Source: Omnitrophica bacterium RBG_13_46_9 (GTDB taxonomy: Bacteria > Omnitrophota > Gorgyraeia > JABMRN01 > RBG-13-46-9). Taken from it: 8,696 nucleotides of DNA. The stretch covers positions 28,533 through 37,228 of the forward strand of contig MHFD01000016.1 in assembly GCA_001804045.1 (NCBI GenBank), given 5' to 3'. The translations under genes and the position numbers were made by a program. Positions within the stretch are counted from its first letter, which is position 1; every line of letters starts with the position of its first letter. Positions 6,905-8,696 of the stretch are shown piece by piece. The notes under the pieces are model-generated. The model saw only the letters and a list, made by a program, of their open reading frames with translations. It was not told the DNA's origin and did no database searches.

Positions 6905-8503
6905 CTAGTTGTTAGCCGATACATCGATCTCGCGGTAGTCAGCCTGGTCACTTGAAGTCCTGGGTATTCTGAATATGTTATACCAGCCCTGTTGCTGATT
7001 CCATCTTTGGCTCAACCATTCTTCCCTGACGTCTCTGACAGCGGCGAATGGCGAAAGCGAATCCGATATAGTCTGGGTCACCTTTGAGGCCATTGTCATC
7101 GGCACATAGATTACATCCCCGTCTTCAATCCTCACGTTCCTAGCAAGATTTCCCCTGTAGACAAGATCAAATGCGTCGACTTTCTTTATGATGGGGTGAA
7201 GCTTATGCGGTTTCATGACCAGAACACGTCCCAGAGCGCGGTCACCTCCCCAGTCGGCTATAAATAAGGCATCACGCAATGTAAAATTTGCCCGCGTTAT
7301 GCTGTAAGGAGTGCAACCCTCCTCATCTATGACATAAAATACCTTGCTTTGGTATTCAACTATTCCGATATATACGGAAGGGTCTTTCACGTATCTTTCC
7401 AGGACCCCTACAACCTTCTCCTGCAATGCCACCAGTGTCAAACCCTGCGCCTCCACCGGCTCGTTTACCAAAGGCAGCATTATATCCCCCGCTATACCTA
7501 CGGTGCTTCTCCCGCTTAGTTCCGGATGGTCCTGGACGCTTACCTGCACTACATCACCGGGACCAAGCGTATATGAATACTTTTTTCTCTCCTCTTCCAT
7601 GCGTTGGTTTATTATATCTTCGACCCCGACATCCAGTTCCGCCTGTTCCATCATTGAGTTTACCTTAGCGTACTCCACCACGTTCTGAATTTCCTCTTTA
7701 TCCAACAGACGTTCGGCTGCCTCCATCTTATTGGCGATAATCTCCCTGTCTTTCCCCTCAAATGCATAGAGCGCCTGTTCCCCAGACTTCGGCTGCTCTT
7801 CCCCGGTCATTTCGTATCCCCATTTTCTAATTATATTCTCTACGCCTATTTCATCGCGATAATACTTTTTTAGCTTATCTAAATAACGCTTAGCGGTTGC
7901 ATTACCCGGGTCCAGGTTCACAACATCAACAAATCTCACAAGAGCCGTGTCAAACCGTTTCTGGTTATAATAGGCGGTGCCTTCCTGCATCAGGTTCTTT
8001 ATTTTTATTTCCTTGAGAATGACAGCGTCTTTCCGCGTGCTCTTGTCCCATTTTGTCTTTTTGATTTTAGCTTCTTCCTGGATGCCGCGAAGATAGTTCT
8101 CTATGTATTTATCGTTGGGTCTTTTTAACTGTATATATTTTAAAATTTCTATAGCTTCTTCAAACCTCCCAAGCTCCTGCAAAACGCTAGCTATCCCGAA
8201 ATAACGATATAACTTTTCCTGTTCTGTTAATATTTCGGCGCCAAGGGGGGCTATGAGGGGCTCTTGGGTAAAATCGGTCGAGATGTCGGGTTTTAAGATA
8301 ATATCTTTTTGCCTGTAATCATACCTGTATTTCTTCTCCATGGCGGCTTTCTCTTTTGTGCCTAGGCCATCGGGAGCCAGGATTTGCGTATCCTCTATGA
8401 CCAGAGTAGTCGAGGCCGCCAAAACCGTAGTCGTATCATGGAAAATCGCAAAAGATAATACCGCCGTAAAAATTATGGTTATTCCTATATACCTCTTTGC
8501 CAT
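6905..8503 (-). CDS. TPR-containing Wza-like polysaccharide export protein
   Basis: This 532-residue protein has a signal peptide (about 1-30: basic start, hydrophobic 6-20, cleavage near A29-A30). There is no lipobox cysteine, so unlike E. coli Wza it is not an obvious lipoprotein. Residues 98-131 and 170-203 each read as a tetratricopeptide repeat (for example GRFEEAIEIL at 112-121 and KRFDTALVRF at 182-191). A charged helical stretch (about 245-310) leads to a polysaccharide export domain beginning YTLGPGDVVQVSVQDHPELS (311-330) and an SLBB-like domain (about 386-470; FTLRDALFIADWGG at 407-420, VRIEDGDVIYVP at 457-468). Such proteins form the periplasmic or outer-membrane channel for capsule or exopolysaccharide. 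The C-terminal 50 residues hold W496, W501, W507, Y508 and F511 and could form the outer-membrane helix. It is convergent with the operon, 85 bases away with no clear terminator, and has its own promoter. Confidence 0.9.
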   Translation of the reverse strand: MAKRYIGITIIFTAVLSFAIFHDTTTVLAASTTLVIEDTQILAPDGLGTKEKAAMEKKYRYDYRQKDIILKPDISTDFTQEPLIAPLGAEILTEQEKLYRYFGIASVLQELGRFEEAIEILKYIQLKRPNDKYIENYLRGIQEEAKIKKTKWDKSTRKDAVILKEIKIKNLMQEGTAYYNQKRFDTALVRFVDVVNLDPGNATAKRYLDKLKKYYRDEIGVENIIRKWGYEMTGEEQPKSGEQALYAFEGKDREIIANKMEAAERLLDKEEIQNVVEYAKVNSMMEQAELDVGVEDIINQRMEEERKKYSYTLGPGDVVQVSVQDHPELSGRSTVGIAGDIMLPLVNEPVEAQGLTLVALQEKVVGVLERYVKDPSVYIGIVEYQSKVFYVIDEEGCTPYSITRANFTLRDALFIADWGGDRALGRVLVMKPHKLHPIIKKVDAFDLVYRGNLARNVRIEDGDVIYVPMTMASKVTQTISDSLSPFAAVRDVREEWLSQRWNQQQGWYNIFRIPRTSSDQADYREIDVSANN

Positions 8504-8569
8504 ACCGTCTCTGTTTTTATGACTTGCTTATCGCGTAATTATATTAAGTATAGCATATCATACAATACC

Positions 8570-8598
8570 AATATACCTAAAGAATGCCCATTTGTCAA
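8570..8598 (-). promoter_or_regulatory. Sigma70-like promoter for the polysaccharide export gene
   Basis: On the minus strand a perfect -35 box TTGACA (8593-8598) is separated by exactly 17 bases from TATATT (8570-8575, 5 of 6 consensus). Transcription would begin near 8562, giving an AT-rich leader of about 58 bases before the ATG at 8503. A weak AGAGA lies near the start codon. It is the strongest promoter match in the window and shows the export gene has its own transcription unit in this orientation. Confidence 0.7.
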
Positions 8599-8617
8599 GT
8601 TATGAGCTGGTGGGTTA

Positions 8618-8696
8618 ATGTCTTCTCATGTCTATATCTATTATTACGGCTACAAAAGCCTGTTTTGCCTAGTCCGCGGTGAATCGGGCAATGTCC
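8618..8696 (+). other. Possible 5' end of a divergent plus-strand gene (weak)
   Basis: From an ATG at 8618 a frame stays open for 26 codons to the window edge, reading MSSHVYIYYYGYKSL and on. A GGTGGG sits a few bases upstream, and an in-frame stop lies at 8603. The start falls just upstream of the export gene's -35 box, so the two would be divergent. A 26-codon open frame is easily met by chance and I recognise no family, so this is only a pointer for whoever has the adjoining sequence. Confidence 0.15.

Noticed and set aside
7344..7688. Plus-strand open frame of 114 codons
   Set aside because: It is antisense to the export domain region of the minus-strand gene; its Ser/Thr/Pro-rich composition is typical of a shadow frame.
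8648..8669. Hairpin CAAAA-GCCTG-TTTTG considered as part of a riboswitch or terminator
   Set aside because: The stem is only 5 pairs and mostly A-T, it lies upstream of the mapped -35 box, and I could not match it to c-di-GMP, preQ1 or cobalamin riboswitch consensus elements.
8596..8696. Minus-strand frame open for about 33 codons from the right edge, ending in the -35 box
   Set aside because: Length is within chance, no family recognised, and its stop overlaps a near-perfect promoter element, so it is unlikely to be the end of a gene.
1..8696. CRISPR arrays, tRNA or rRNA genes, insertion sequences
   Set aside because: No regularly spaced direct repeats, no tRNA arms or rRNA signature stretches, and no transposase-like frames were seen.

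Overview
The window looks like a chromosomal piece of a Gram-negative, probably uncultivated bacterium of moderate GC content (roughly 40-45% by eye). The Gram-negative reading rests on a Wza-type outer-membrane polysaccharide export protein with a signal peptide. TPR-fused export proteins, serial B12-dependent radical SAM genes and ArnT/PMT-like glycosyltransferases suggest a lineage such as Omnitrophota or another PVC/anaerobic candidate phylum. That placement is inference; the window contains no rRNA or marker gene.

Left edge (1-555, minus strand): the N-terminal 185 codons of a multi-pass glycosyltransferase of the GT39/ArnT/PMT_2 type, cut by the window edge. It diverges from the next gene across a 214-base intergenic region (556-769). 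That region has a sigma70-like promoter in each direction, and a nested inverted repeat covers the -10 box of the glycosyltransferase promoter.

Centre (770-6819, plus strand): a compact five-gene, operon-like run with gaps of 33 and 22 bases, then overlaps of 4 and 22 bases. The order is B12-binding radical SAM enzyme; membrane-anchored methyltransferase-like protein; second B12-binding radical SAM enzyme; third B12-binding radical SAM enzyme; GNAT-family acyltransferase. The three radical SAM enzymes each have an intact CX3CXaromaticC cluster motif and are clearly different genes. The first and third share a C-terminal FYxRP region that the middle one lacks.

Right side (6905-8503, minus strand): a 532-residue periplasmic/outer-membrane polysaccharide export protein with N-terminal TPR repeats, convergent to the operon and driven by its own near-consensus promoter. 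The last ~100 bases contain only a weak possible start of another plus-strand gene.

Taken together, the glycosyltransferase, the radical SAM/methyltransferase/acyltransferase operon and the export protein suggest a locus that builds and exports a modified surface glycan or lipid-linked molecule. The substrate cannot be read from the sequence. The most noteworthy element is the cassette of three non-identical cobalamin radical SAM enzymes with a membrane-tethered, motif-degenerate methyltransferase-like protein.
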